Of a stretch of DNA of 64,000 nt, positions 34,290 to 44,805 are shown one piece after another. The stretch spans positions 590,897-654,896 of the forward strand of contig NW_003314306.1 in the NCBI RefSeq assembly GCF_000143415.4, written 5' to 3'. The translations under genes were made by a program, and so were the position numbers. Below the pieces are notes generated by a model. The model made no database searches, was not told where the DNA came from, and worked only from the letters and a program-made list of their open reading frames with translations. Within the stretch, counting starts at the first letter, position 1; the number at the start of each line of letters is the position of its first letter. This stretch comes from Selaginella moellendorffii (lineage: Eukaryota > Streptophyta > Lycopodiopsida > Selaginellales > Selaginellaceae).

Positions 34290-37200
34290 GGACTGCAATT
34301 GATTTAATCACTGGGAATGGTCCTTGCTTAGATTATCATAACAAATCGTATCCTCTGTGCAGAGGACAGTGAGAGGTCGGTGGTCTCCTTTCTTCTTCGA
34401 CGCGTAACCAAGACGTACCGAGGTAACCTTTGCTCCAAGTTTCCTTCTCCGTGTTAGTTATCAAGCTAAAGCATTGTTTTAGATGGATTTGATAAGCACA
34501 GATCGCTCAAGGCTGGGATGGGCGATCGTGGTCATCATCATAACAACGAGCAGGTATTTTAAAAAAATCATGTCATAGTATTCCCAATGGCCGTACGCTA
34601 TGGTGAATGTACGCAGGGAGAATATTCGCAACTTGCGAAGTCGAGAAGAACTTAGAACTTAAGAACTTACTATGCGTAAAAGCTTTCCATGGTGCTTGAG
34701 CTTTCAAAGGTTTGCTTTGTTTTCTCGCTACTTTTTTTTATCCTAATTTTTCTTTTTCTTGTTTTCTTTCTAGAGGGGAGGGAGCTTCTTTAACTGCCTT
34801 CTGCTCCTCCCATAAAGTGGGAGCTGAAATTTTTTGAACTCGCTTCATTCATTCGGTCGATTGATGCTCTCTGCGGGATTTAATGTGTCGAGTTTTTTGA
34901 GTTTGAACGATCCGATGCAAAAATGTCGCCTACGCGCAAACGTGGATTGATTGATGGATGGACTCTGATTGATTGATTTAGATTCAAACAAACTCCACAC
35001 GACTCGGTTAGGATTGTCAGCCAACATGATGCTAATTCCCTGCTGCGCCTGCGATCGTCTTCACTTGATAGCGTAGCAAGTTAGAGGCTTCTATCAAGTT
35101 AGAGGGCTATGAATTGTTTATCATATTGATTAACAACTGTTTATAAGTTTAAACAATGGTAGTGTTTGGTCGTGTGCATGTGATCTTTTGAGGAAAAAAC
35201 TCGTGCTCACCCAAAACGATTTCGTAGGTGGGATTGGAATCCTCGCTCTGGGGAAAGGAGAAGATCGAACTGCGGGCTATTCCATTTGGCCAGCCAGCTC
35301 ATGAACATTCCATAAACTAAAGAGATCTCCTCATTCTCGCCCACATGCATCCGTGATATTAGTCTTGACAAAATTATTCTTGTCAGGATTTCCCAAGCTT
35401 TATTATTCCAGAGCGAGTGGCCGTAAACAATACTAAAAAGGTGGCATACAACCGAGCAAATCATCGCAGAAGTCCAGCCCGCACAAGGCGATGTTAACGT
35501 GGGGGGAAATTACTTGTAAAACATCTCCCAGGCTCGATCGAGACATCGCGCTCCATCACATGATTATCGCTGCAATTTTTTTCTGTGATCTCTCTCCCCA
35601 TGATTGGAATTCCATCTTTAGTTTTGCTGCTAGCCTTAGTTAAGTCGCAGTCGAATCCCGTCGGCTCGCTGGCGATATTTAGTCCCGATTTTTAACTTCT
35701 GCGAGCCACGAGTTTAGAAACGCGAAAGGCTGCGAATTGCAACACATCTTCGTCCGCATTTGTTTGGAGTCACGTTTGGGGGACGCGTGATGCCTGTGTT
35801 GAAGCAGTCCATGTGTGCAACTAATGAAAAGGTGGCTAAAGAAAGTTGCTTATCCTCGCCTCCATTAAACTACGTCAACCTCAAGCCTCTCTCACATGGC
35901 AATTTGATCATCTAGCAAGCTTAACATTCCCTGTTTGAAAATCCTTAAAATGTTGGTCATCCCACCCTGAAGACTGGCTTCAAGAACGACCTTTCCATGC
36001 CCAAGGCGTCTTCCAGATTACATATTATCACCTAATCCTGTTAGAACTATAGAATTATACTAGCTTAATCACCCCCATCGCCATCCTGTCAATTCGTGAC
36101 CTCTGCTATATCCCAAAAGCAAAACCTTGGCAGGGAGAGGTCCAAAGTATATAAGCATGGCAGTTTGTAATAAATTGAATGATCTTATGCCATTTTTCTT
36201 CTCTTTTTTGTATATGGCGCCCAAGGCAGGCCAAGTCAAGAAAGCTTCTGCGCTGCGGGGCGATCTTAATATTCAAATTCCTTGTCGTCACTTTCCCTTG
36301 TTTTTACATTTCTTCAGGTTCAGGCTGGCGGACTCTGGGCTGGCTGCGGCTTCTGCCTCTCACACAAATGATTCATGCACACCCACACACCCATTGCCTT
36401 ATCTGCCTGTATGCGCCACAGCGAGATTCCCATGATTTCAAACGACAATTCAGAAGACCCATGCACATTAGCCCCACTACAGTGTAAAAACCAAAAATAC
36501 CCCAAAAAAAAACAAAGACAAGAAGTCAAATATATCGTTAATACACATTTTCAAATAAAATATATATGAGCGTGTGTATTTGGATTTGGTCCTTCAGCTG
36601 GAAGGCAAAAACAAAACGGTGTGTGCAGCTGCTGCCAATGTGTTTTTGAGTTGGTGTCTGTAAAAAACTGGTGTTTTCTGCTGTGCAAAGCTGCTTGTAA
36701 CTTACACGTTTGTTGCTTATTGGTTAGAGTGGCAGTTTCACACATTAAAGAGGTGGTGTAATTTTGTGCATATATGGTCCTTGTGTGTGGTGTGTGGTAA
36801 GCTTTAGATCTAGCAGCATGCTGGTTGGTTGGTGAGGACCAGGAAGTTGAGAAGAAGACCTCCCTCCCCACTTCTATGACCTTGACCTAAAGACTGCACC
36901 AACTTTGAGTGGTTCATGTCAAGCTTTTTCACACAATCTCAGGGAAAAAGCCCTGGAATTTCATTCAATGTCCCTTGTTGTTTCTTCATGCAGCCTGGCT
37001 TTTGTTGCGTGATCCCTGTCACCAAAGTGTTTTCTCTTTTCTCCTCCCTCTTCTCTTATGTCATTTTTCTTATATATATATAAATTTCAACTTTGACCAA
37101 GGGTTTTTAACCGACACCGTCTTTTGAGCTCCAGGCCTTCTGGAGAATAGCATGTGTAGTGTATAGTGTGAAATGAGTGCGTGCCAATGCGATAAGCTGC

Positions 37201-39656
37201 GCAGCACTGCGTGATTGATTGATAGCCTGACTGGTGGGCTGAGTGATTCCTTCGGTATAATTTCTTTACGGCTGATAAAAAAAGAACACACGGTTCTTCC
37301 GAGGGTCATGGTCAACTATACAGTGTACGGTAACGAATCAAAGTTTCAAAAAAAAATTAAACAAAAAAAATCGAGAGAAGTTGATCGAGATAATAAAAAT
37401 AATCTATCCATCTAGCCAAGTAACTTTCAGTGAGCGAGACGAGAAATACCTTACCTGGCCACCACCAGAGCTGCTCAAAGGCTCGCAAGAGTCAGACGCT
37501 TTTCTTTGCGTTGCCAGTCACTGGAAAGATGGAATCATTGATCACCTTCTTTCTACCATCACTATGGTGACGCAAAGCTTTTCACCATCCCAGCAAGAGA
37601 AAGAAGAAATCTATAAAAAAAAAAAAAAGAAAAACAGAGGGAGACAAGAGCATAGCCACCTTGTTTTCTTGGGTCCCAAAGCTGTGACTGTTATCTCCTA
37701 CGCGGCAGGAGCTATGGCTTGTGATTGATTGATGGTACCAGCAAAAACTCCAGTCCTTGAGGTGGCGGTGGCGCCAAAGCTCTTCTGGAGCGCACTCAAG
37801 CTTAGAGAATTAACACCTCTTTTCGAGTTCCCAGCCTTTCTGCGTACCAGAAAGAGAACAACTTCGACGAGTTCTCTTTAATGTCTCCTCCTCCAGCGCT
37901 GCGTGTCTGTGGATTCTCCAGTCTTGTGTGTTGCAATGCTGCCAATGCCGAGAAAAGAGAAACCAAAAAAAAAAAAAGAAAAAAACTAGCAAGCAGCTTC
38001 CACATGGAAGTTCTGGCTCTTGGATCCCACCAAAGTCGTAAAACACGGACAGGCCACCAGCAAATTCGTTGCTTGGCAGTCTCTCAGCTCTATCTCCTCA
38101 AGTGCTGCTCCGCGCAGCAGTGGCTCATAGATTAGACCTGTTTGCTGGCTCGCTCTTCGCGAGCTCGTTCCTTCCTTCCTTCCTTCCCTGGAGTGATATG
38201 ATATGTCCCTCCTTGGTGGCAGCCTTTAAAGTTACTTAGTTTGGTGCTCCACTTCCATCCAGTTAGCACATGTCTCCCACAGAGAACTCTTTACTTCCAA
38301 TTCTTTTCTCCTCTTTGTTGTTCTTCCCGAGTACGATCACGCAGAGCTAGAGTTTTAGCTCGAGAGTTCTTCGTTGTCATGCTTCCACCACATGGATCCC
38401 ACATGAAAGTATTCGATTGCTCCACAGGGTCCACAAACACCACCACCTGGTCTATCACTGCGCCTTTGTCTAGTCGAACCAACTTAAACTCCGGCGGGGG
38501 CTCTTCTTCCCAAGTCTCTGTAGAGCCGTGTGTATGAGAGAGACTAGAGCGAAAAAAACAAAGAATCGAAAAAAAACTATAGCTACCTGTAAGGTGTTGT
38601 GGTCCTTCCTGCAGCAGCTATGTAAGTTACCACTGTCCAGCGTTGTTCGTTCGTATCGCTTGTCCACTTCATCCATGACTCTCAGGATTTATTGTTTACT
38701 CCGCATTTGCAGCGAAAAAGATGCTCCTCCTGCCTTGTTACTGCTGCCAAGGAAGAGAGAGAGAAAAAAAAGGAGAGAGATGAATAAACAAGAGGAAAAA
38801 TGTACCCATCACTCACCACCGCCATTTGGACAGCGTTTCCGAGACCCTCTACGGCAGCCTTTCGCGTAAGTCACCATGATGAATCATGATTCGTGATACT
38901 CCCTCCTGGCCTACGTACGAAACGAAGCGAGAAAAAAGAGAAAACAAAGCAAAAACCTCCACTTAGAGCAAAGAAACAGATCCAACTTTGACGAGCCTTA
39001 CGCTGGATGGAGCTATAACGGGAAAGGAAGACGATGTAAACTCCGGGATCTCTCCGTGCTCCTCTAGTCCTTGGCAGAGTGAAAAAAAAAGCGCCTGTGA
39101 AGCCTTGCTGTGCCTCGTTTACTCACACATGGCTCGGGACCCGCTTACTGTCTGTTGGATCGATAGGGATAAGATGGATAGAAGCAACCAAGGATCCAAA
39201 AACGCAAGGCTGCAAGCAACGCAGATGAAAGACGCTTACGTTTGTACCGTCGACAAAGTGCATCACACAAACGTACCTCGTGGTGGCAGACTTAATAAAT
39301 CACTTGCAGCCCAGAGGAAAAGAGAGATTCCCGCGACAGACATCATCTCCTTGCATCTTTCTTCCACTAGAAGTCCACTTTTTTCCTTCGAACTATCCTT
39401 CTCCTTCTCCTTCTGCTGCTGTGGCTGCTTTTCGTTTGGCTCGCATCTTCTCCAGCCACGAAACGATAACGAGTGTCTGTTTGTTTCGAAGGCAACTAAA
39501 CCCAGCCCAGGAACTTTTGTTGGCTCATGCACAGCGGGCACTGACAAGTTGGTGCTGGTGTTTTCTCTTCTCCTGGTCATTTGCACCATTGCCTGAGAAG
39601 TTGTCCTCCTTAACGCCTTCTGTTTCTTCATTTTCGCTTCCACCATCCGAAGAGCT
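34290..39656. other. Long stretch without a supported gene
   Basis: About 5.4 kb of mixed composition with many simple runs (poly-A/T, TTCC repeats near 38165-38190, TTGATTGATTGA-type repeats near 34960-34980). The open frames present are short and show no domain. The most protein-like is minus strand 38520-38291 (GAVIDQVVVFVDPVEQSN), which I cannot place. It could hold a non-coding RNA, long 5' leaders or distal promoter sequence. For a neighbourhood this gene-dense the gap stands out. Confidence 0.45.
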
Positions 39657-41020
39657 CTAAAGAGGGGCCCGGACAAAGTGGCGCTTCGACCAAAGCTCGT
39701 ACATGGTCATGTGGAAAGAGTCGTATTCCCGTGGAGAGTGATGCCAGCCAAAGTGTCTCTTAACTCGTCGGCCATTCGACCAAAGCCGTGCATACTCTTC
39801 ATGCGTGACGCTCTGGAGCTTCGCCTTCAAAGCCGGGATCTGCGTGTACCTCAGGACGATCGAGAAGCTCCTCCAATTGAGAACGTTGGACAGCGGCAGA
39901 TCGTACTGGTTGGAAATGATAACGGGGACGCAGCCGAAATGGAGAGCGTCGGAGATCCTGGCGGTGTTCACCTCGTAGCCTTTGACGTGCAGACAAAACT
40001 TGCTCCGCGATAACGCGTCCTCGTACGAGCCTTGCATGGTTCCCGCAAAGATGTCCATGTCGGAATCGTTGGACCAGAGCTTTAGAAGCGTCTCTCTTAA
40101 GTGGGAGTTTTGAGCTCGTCCGGAGAAGAAAGCCAGCCTCGTCCTGGAAATAAGAAGTTCACGCAAAGAGAAAGTCAAGAAAATCTGATAGAACGCAAAA
40201 AAAACCACCTTTTTTCAGGTGGAACGATGAAAGTGTCAAGTGGTCGAGGCCAGACTTGAGGAAGAGCGACGTCTTTGTGAGGAACGTAGAGCTTCTGGTA
40301 ATAGTTCGCCGAGCAAGTAACTTGGATGGCATTTTGCTGCAAAGCCCGGGAGTTGGACGCTGCGTTCCGGCCAACCGAGTGACACCCCACGTAAAAGTGA
40401 TCCACACCTTCGGTCCGGTTCCAAAACTTGTACCTCTGGCTGATCTCCTCGACGTAACTCTCCACGAAGCTCGAGATCATGGCCTCGGAGCGAATCCGGG
40501 GATGGTTTCTCATTGCGTTGATCGAAAACGGCATGAAGAACAAGTGTGCCTCGCCAGGATCCCGCGTCGCGAAAGTGCTGTTGAGCAAGTTGATCTTGAA
40601 CATATGCTCGCTGAAGAAGTTCCCGAGCTTGCGATCATACGGGTCCGGATGAGGGAGAAAAACCTGGGAGTAATCTGAATTGCCGAATGGATACACATAC
40701 ACCTTGAAGCTCTTCACCATCTCTTCGTAGTCCAGGGAGAAGAGCTCCCAGTTGTGATAGACTTTGGAGCTATGATCTTGACGCTGGGGTCGGGAAGTTC
40801 CAGAAGAGAAGTGTCGCTGTCCATCACGGCTGAAAATCTCTCCAAAGCACCCCTGTTGCTGGAGTCGAGTGTTTAAGCCGTGATTTACGGCCACCAGTGC
40901 CATGGCCGTAGCGAGGAGCGCGATGGCCAGTTGCTTCCACTTCCACATTGGAGCTTGGGAATGGTCGCTTACCTCGGAATGGAACCCAAGAACCCTAGAC
41001 CACGGAGAAAGCTCCAGCAT
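39657..41020 (-). CDS. GT47 exostosin-family glycosyltransferase
   Basis: Golgi type II membrane enzyme of the plant GT47 exostosin group, involved in cell-wall polysaccharide or glycoprotein synthesis; the exact donor and acceptor cannot be told from sequence. Exons 41020-40209 and 40143-39657, 432 codons, 65-bp intron. A short N-terminal cytosolic part is followed by a signal anchor (QLAIALLATAMALVAV, residues about 29-45). Exostosin features: FKVYVYPFG, YASEHMF-like FFSEHMFKINLL, DPGEAHLFFMPFS, HFYVGCHSVGR, then in exon 2 AFFSGRAQN, SKFCLHVKGYEVNTAR, FGCVPVIISNQYDLP. All family blocks are present and in order, so it should be functional. Confidence 0.9.
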
Positions 41021-42397
41021 TTGCTATGCATTTTCTCTCTGTGGGTCTGTTGCAATGCCGCTCCATCCAGCTGGGAGATCGATCGCGATCCAGCCTCGTG
41101 GATGACAATGCGCATCGCGGCTTCTTAGCGATCGTGCTTGATCCTTGAATCTAGCTTTTGGCGCAACAAGAGCCCTAGATCCAACGGTGGAAGTTAGACC
41201 GCATTAAATCGCTGCCACGTGTCGGAGCCATAGTATAGTTATGGCTCTGTCGCAAGCTTGTACATGGGAATGTTCACGAACTTGGAAACAAGAATATTTT
41301 TCAGACTGCTGATGCCAATGCGTAGAGTAGGATCATCGAGTTCCAGGTTGACACTGGAATTGGATCCGAGACATTTTATGGCGGCACTGGAATTTTCAAA
41401 GGAGCTGCTGAAATAATGAAAAATGACAATGGTTGAAATTCAGGAGAAATAGAGTATAAAAGGTGCCTTGCCAATCGTCTGAAGAATCCTTAAGCTCTTT
41501 CTTAATGTACTAATGTATTGCATGCGAAGAGATGATCATGGGATTGTACTTTCACAACAAACGCCCAAACCATTTATGACTGATTCTTTTTCCTGGCATT
41601 CCAAGCTGATGCTTGGAACTACAGTAAGACATTCCAGCAATCCTTTGCTATCAAGATGAGCTAGACCAACTGCTTATTGTTAATAGTTCACAAACTCTTC
41701 TTCTCCAGGGAGAGCCCATACCCATTGTGGTGGGAAAAATTTGAAGCCTCTTTTACCTTTATAAAATTATATCTAAAGTTTTTGGTTTGCTTAAGTAAAC
41801 TTTAGCAATGGATATACTTAAAATATATTTAGATATTCTAAGATATTTTACCATCTAACGGTTGTTATTCATTTAGATTAATCTTGTATTTATAATTTAT
41901 AAACATGTTTATGATTTATAAACTTTTTTAAACCCTTTCTAGTATATTTCTTTTTATTCTATCATCTAATGGTTGATATACAATAAGATTAATCTTACAA
42001 ACATGCTTATAATTATATACTTTATTTGATCAATTAGATTAATAAGTAATAATAGAACTACCATTAAGCAAACCAAACGTACATGCAACACATAGCAATT
42101 TACTATATCTATAATTTAAACATATCTAAATAACTATATAAGAAAGAGTCCCATGACACAAAGGCATGGATAATAGAGTTTGAAGTATGGTGTGAAGCTT
42201 CTAATTTGCTACACTAGGTACGTTTTCCCTTCTTGTTCTTAACCACTAACCAATAATAGTGGTGTGATGATTAATCTTATTATTTTGTAGACCACAAAGG
42301 AACAAATTACAAACTAAGAGCTAAAAAACAAGCCAAAAACTACCATAAAATGCTATGATTTTGTAATTCAAGTCCTTCCTACATATCATTCTATTCT
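41021..42397. other. AT-rich intergenic region
   Basis: The left 200 bp may be the promoter of the GT47 gene. The rest is AT-rich, holds a MITE-like repeat at 41779-42080, and leads into the PPR gene at 42398. No coding sequence seen. Confidence 0.5.
41779..42080 (+). mobile_element. MITE-like repeat, copy 1
   Basis: About 302 bp, AT-rich, with inverted ends: left TTTTTGGTTTGCTTAAG, right CCATTAAGCAAACCAAACG. The reverse complement of the same element occurs at 49851-50092, sharing inner blocks such as TTCATTTAGATTAATCTTGT. No transposase frame. Confidence 0.65.
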
Positions 42398-44422
42398 ATG
42401 CACTCTGTTGCACTAACAAATTCTGATCCAATTAATGCCTTTGCACTTGCAATTCGGTCGTGTAAAGATTTACCCAAAGCTCAGCAATTGCACAAGAATC
42501 TTCTAGAAAGCCAACATGCCAAGAACAAATTTCTCCTCAACCTGCTGCTTTCTGCATATGGCAGATGTGGAGGTCTGGAATATGCAAAGAAAGTGTTTGA
42601 CAACATGGTCACACCAAATGTATTTACCTGGAATCTCATGATTCAAGCTTATGCCGAGAATGGGCATTTGGAGAAAGCCCAACAGATGCTTAATTCGATG
42701 CCTGAAAAAAACCCTATAGCACAGAACGCTCTCATCTCTGCTTATGCACAAAGAGGAGATTTTGAAAACTCCAGAGAAGTATTCAACAGCATGAAGGACA
42801 GAACAGCGGCATCTTGGAACACAATGGTGACAGTATATGCCCGAAATGGGCAACTTGACGAGGCAAGGAGTGTTCTCGAGAGCATGCCAGAACCTAACAT
42901 TCTCGCTATCACAGCCATGGTTGTGGCATATGCTGAGGTTGGGAATCTCAAGCAGGCAAGGATTCTTTTTTATTCCATGGCCCAGCGTGACATTGTGTCC
43001 TGGACTGCAATGCTCAAGGCCTATGTCTATAACAGCCAAATGGATGATGCCAAAAAGCTGTTTGATTCCATGCCAGAGAGGAATGTGGTATCCTGGACGA
43101 CAATGCTTACAGCATATTCCCAGTCTGGGCATCTTGGAAGTGCCAAGGGCATCTTTGATGCCATGCCTGAGAAGAATGTAGTGACGTGGACGTCGATGGT
43201 ACAAGGGTACGCTCTCCATGGCCACGTGGAAGATGCGGAAGCGCTGTTCCAGCAAATGCCAGAGCGGGACATTGTGACGTGGAACGCCATGCTGGTGGGA
43301 TTCACACAGAAGGGACACGTGGCAAGAGCCAAGAAGCTGTTCGACCAGATGCCCAGGTGGGACGCCGTGACGTGGAGCATTATGCTGCAATGCCTTGCCG
43401 AGAATGGGCATCTGGAAGATGCTAGGAATCTCTTTGACAGGATTCCCGAGCGCAATGTGGTGGTGTGGAATATTCTCATCCAGGCGTACGTCCAGCACGA
43501 AGATATCAACACCGCCACGTGGCTCTACCACAGAATGCCAGCTCACAACAGAATCACACGAAATGTTATGATCGTTGCAAATGCCCTGGAAGGGCATCTG
43601 GAAGATGCCCGTTGCATATTCGACAATATGCCTAGCAAAGATATTGTGAGCTGGAGCTCGCTGATCGAGGCATACGCACAAGCGACCTACGTTGACCAGG
43701 CAAAGTCAATGTTTGACCGGATGCCCGAGCATGATACTGTTGCGTGGACCGCAATGTTTGCAGCATTTGCCCAAGAAGGCGATTTGGTAGCGGCGAAGTT
43801 GATGTTCCACGGCATGCCCGAGCAAGATACCGTCGCCTGGAACGCGATGACCGCAGCGTTTGCGCAGAATGGGCGATACTCCGACGTGGAGAAGTTCTTC
43901 GGCTTTGCTCCCAGCAGAGATCCTGTGACTTGGAGCGCTCAAATCGCGACTTACGCGCACAATGGCCACGCCGTGGAGGCGCTCCATCTATTCTGGTGCT
44001 TGCTGATTGAGGGGATGATCCCCGACGCCACCATCTTCAACAACATCCTCTCGGCGAGCAGCCACATTGGCGAGCTCAAGGATGCCTGGCGCTACTTCGT
44101 GTCCATCACTGACGATCACGGCCTGGTCCCCTCGCACGATAACTACTGCTGCATGGTGGATGTTCTTGGGCGGTGTGGACAGCTGCGAGACGCCGAGGAG
44201 CTCGTCCACACTATGCCGTTTTTGCCGGACTCGGTGGCGTGGGGTGCACTGGTTGCGTCTTGCAAGGAGCACAACGATGCCGATCGGGCCGCTCGAGCAG
44301 CTCAGCTTGCAGCCGAGAGGAACCCAGAGAATTCAGTGTTCTACGTGCTGCTCTCCAACACTCTGAGAACCATCAAACAGAAAAGGAGAAGTTCTAGTCA
44401 GGAAGAGACGTGCGAAGCTTGA
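42398..44422 (+). CDS. PPR protein of tandem 31-residue repeats, no DYW domain
   Basis: Intronless, 674 codons. Pentatricopeptide proteins bind organellar RNA one base per repeat. After an N-terminal segment (LPKAQQLHKNLLESQH) come about 14 repeats of strict 31-residue spacing of the S/SS type, each with VxWxxM, AYAxxGHLxxA and FDxMPERN. A final longer repeat leads into an E-like end (DNYCCMVDVLGRCGQLRDAEELV, with LAAERNPENSVFYVLLS). It lacks E+ and DYW domains, so any editing role would need a partner deaminase. Targeting sequence is weak; plastid or mitochondrion undecided. Convergent with the DYW-PPR gene at 44806. Confidence 0.92.
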   Translation: MHSVALTNSDPINAFALAIRSCKDLPKAQQLHKNLLESQHAKNKFLLNLLLSAYGRCGGLEYAKKVFDNMVTPNVFTWNLMIQAYAENGHLEKAQQMLNSMPEKNPIAQNALISAYAQRGDFENSREVFNSMKDRTAASWNTMVTVYARNGQLDEARSVLESMPEPNILAITAMVVAYAEVGNLKQARILFYSMAQRDIVSWTAMLKAYVYNSQMDDAKKLFDSMPERNVVSWTTMLTAYSQSGHLGSAKGIFDAMPEKNVVTWTSMVQGYALHGHVEDAEALFQQMPERDIVTWNAMLVGFTQKGHVARAKKLFDQMPRWDAVTWSIMLQCLAENGHLEDARNLFDRIPERNVVVWNILIQAYVQHEDINTATWLYHRMPAHNRITRNVMIVANALEGHLEDARCIFDNMPSKDIVSWSSLIEAYAQATYVDQAKSMFDRMPEHDTVAWTAMFAAFAQEGDLVAAKLMFHGMPEQDTVAWNAMTAAFAQNGRYSDVEKFFGFAPSRDPVTWSAQIATYAHNGHAVEALHLFWCLLIEGMIPDATIFNNILSASSHIGELKDAWRYFVSITDDHGLVPSHDNYCCMVDVLGRCGQLRDAEELVHTMPFLPDSVAWGALVASCKEHNDADRAARAAQLAAERNPENSVFYVLLSNTLRTIKQKRRSSSQEETCEA

Positions 44423-44494
44423 ATTTACCAAAGGATGCCGAGATTTGTATCGCAAGCATTCATTCTTCTACCTCTGCCGCGGCTGTGCGCTTAT

Positions 44495-44610
44495 TGCAAG
44501 CACGATTGGCAACTCGAGCAGCAAAGGAACCCGGAAATTTCAATCTTTTACATGTTGCTCTCCTACACCGAGAGCCATCAGTATAAAAAAGTTCGAAAAA
44601 TCCTGTACTT
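44495..44610 (+). pseudogene. Duplicated 3' end of the upstream PPR gene
   Basis: Encodes EQQRNPEISIFYMLLSY, matching AERNPENSVFYVLLSN near the C-terminus of the PPR gene ending at 44422; the underlying bases also match (for example AAAGGAACCC and TGCTCTCC). It lies about 100 bp past that gene's stop, so it is a small tandem duplication of the last exon end, or a remnant of a longer ancestral C-terminus. Confidence 0.55.
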
Positions 44611-44805
44611 TACCAGAGGCAATCGAGTTTTTTTCCCAAGCTCGTGATTCGCTTTTTTCAGCGACGAGGTAGAAGAATCCAAAACCTCTATAAAAAAAAT
44701 TTTGGTTAGTCAAGAGAAGTTCGCATCTACTGTGCTTTACCTGAAGCTGACGATTTCTTGCAAGTCTTTCCAAGACGTGCAGAATGACTCCATTCTCTGT
44801 GTCTT

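Noticed and set aside
38988-39596. 202-codon plus-strand open frame
   Set aside because: No domain, Ser/Phe-rich middle from CT-rich sequence, no matching exon context; likely chance.
42503-43681. 392-codon frame antisense to the PPR at 42398
   Set aside because: Shadow of a repeat array; repeating HxxxF pattern follows the 31-residue period of the true gene.
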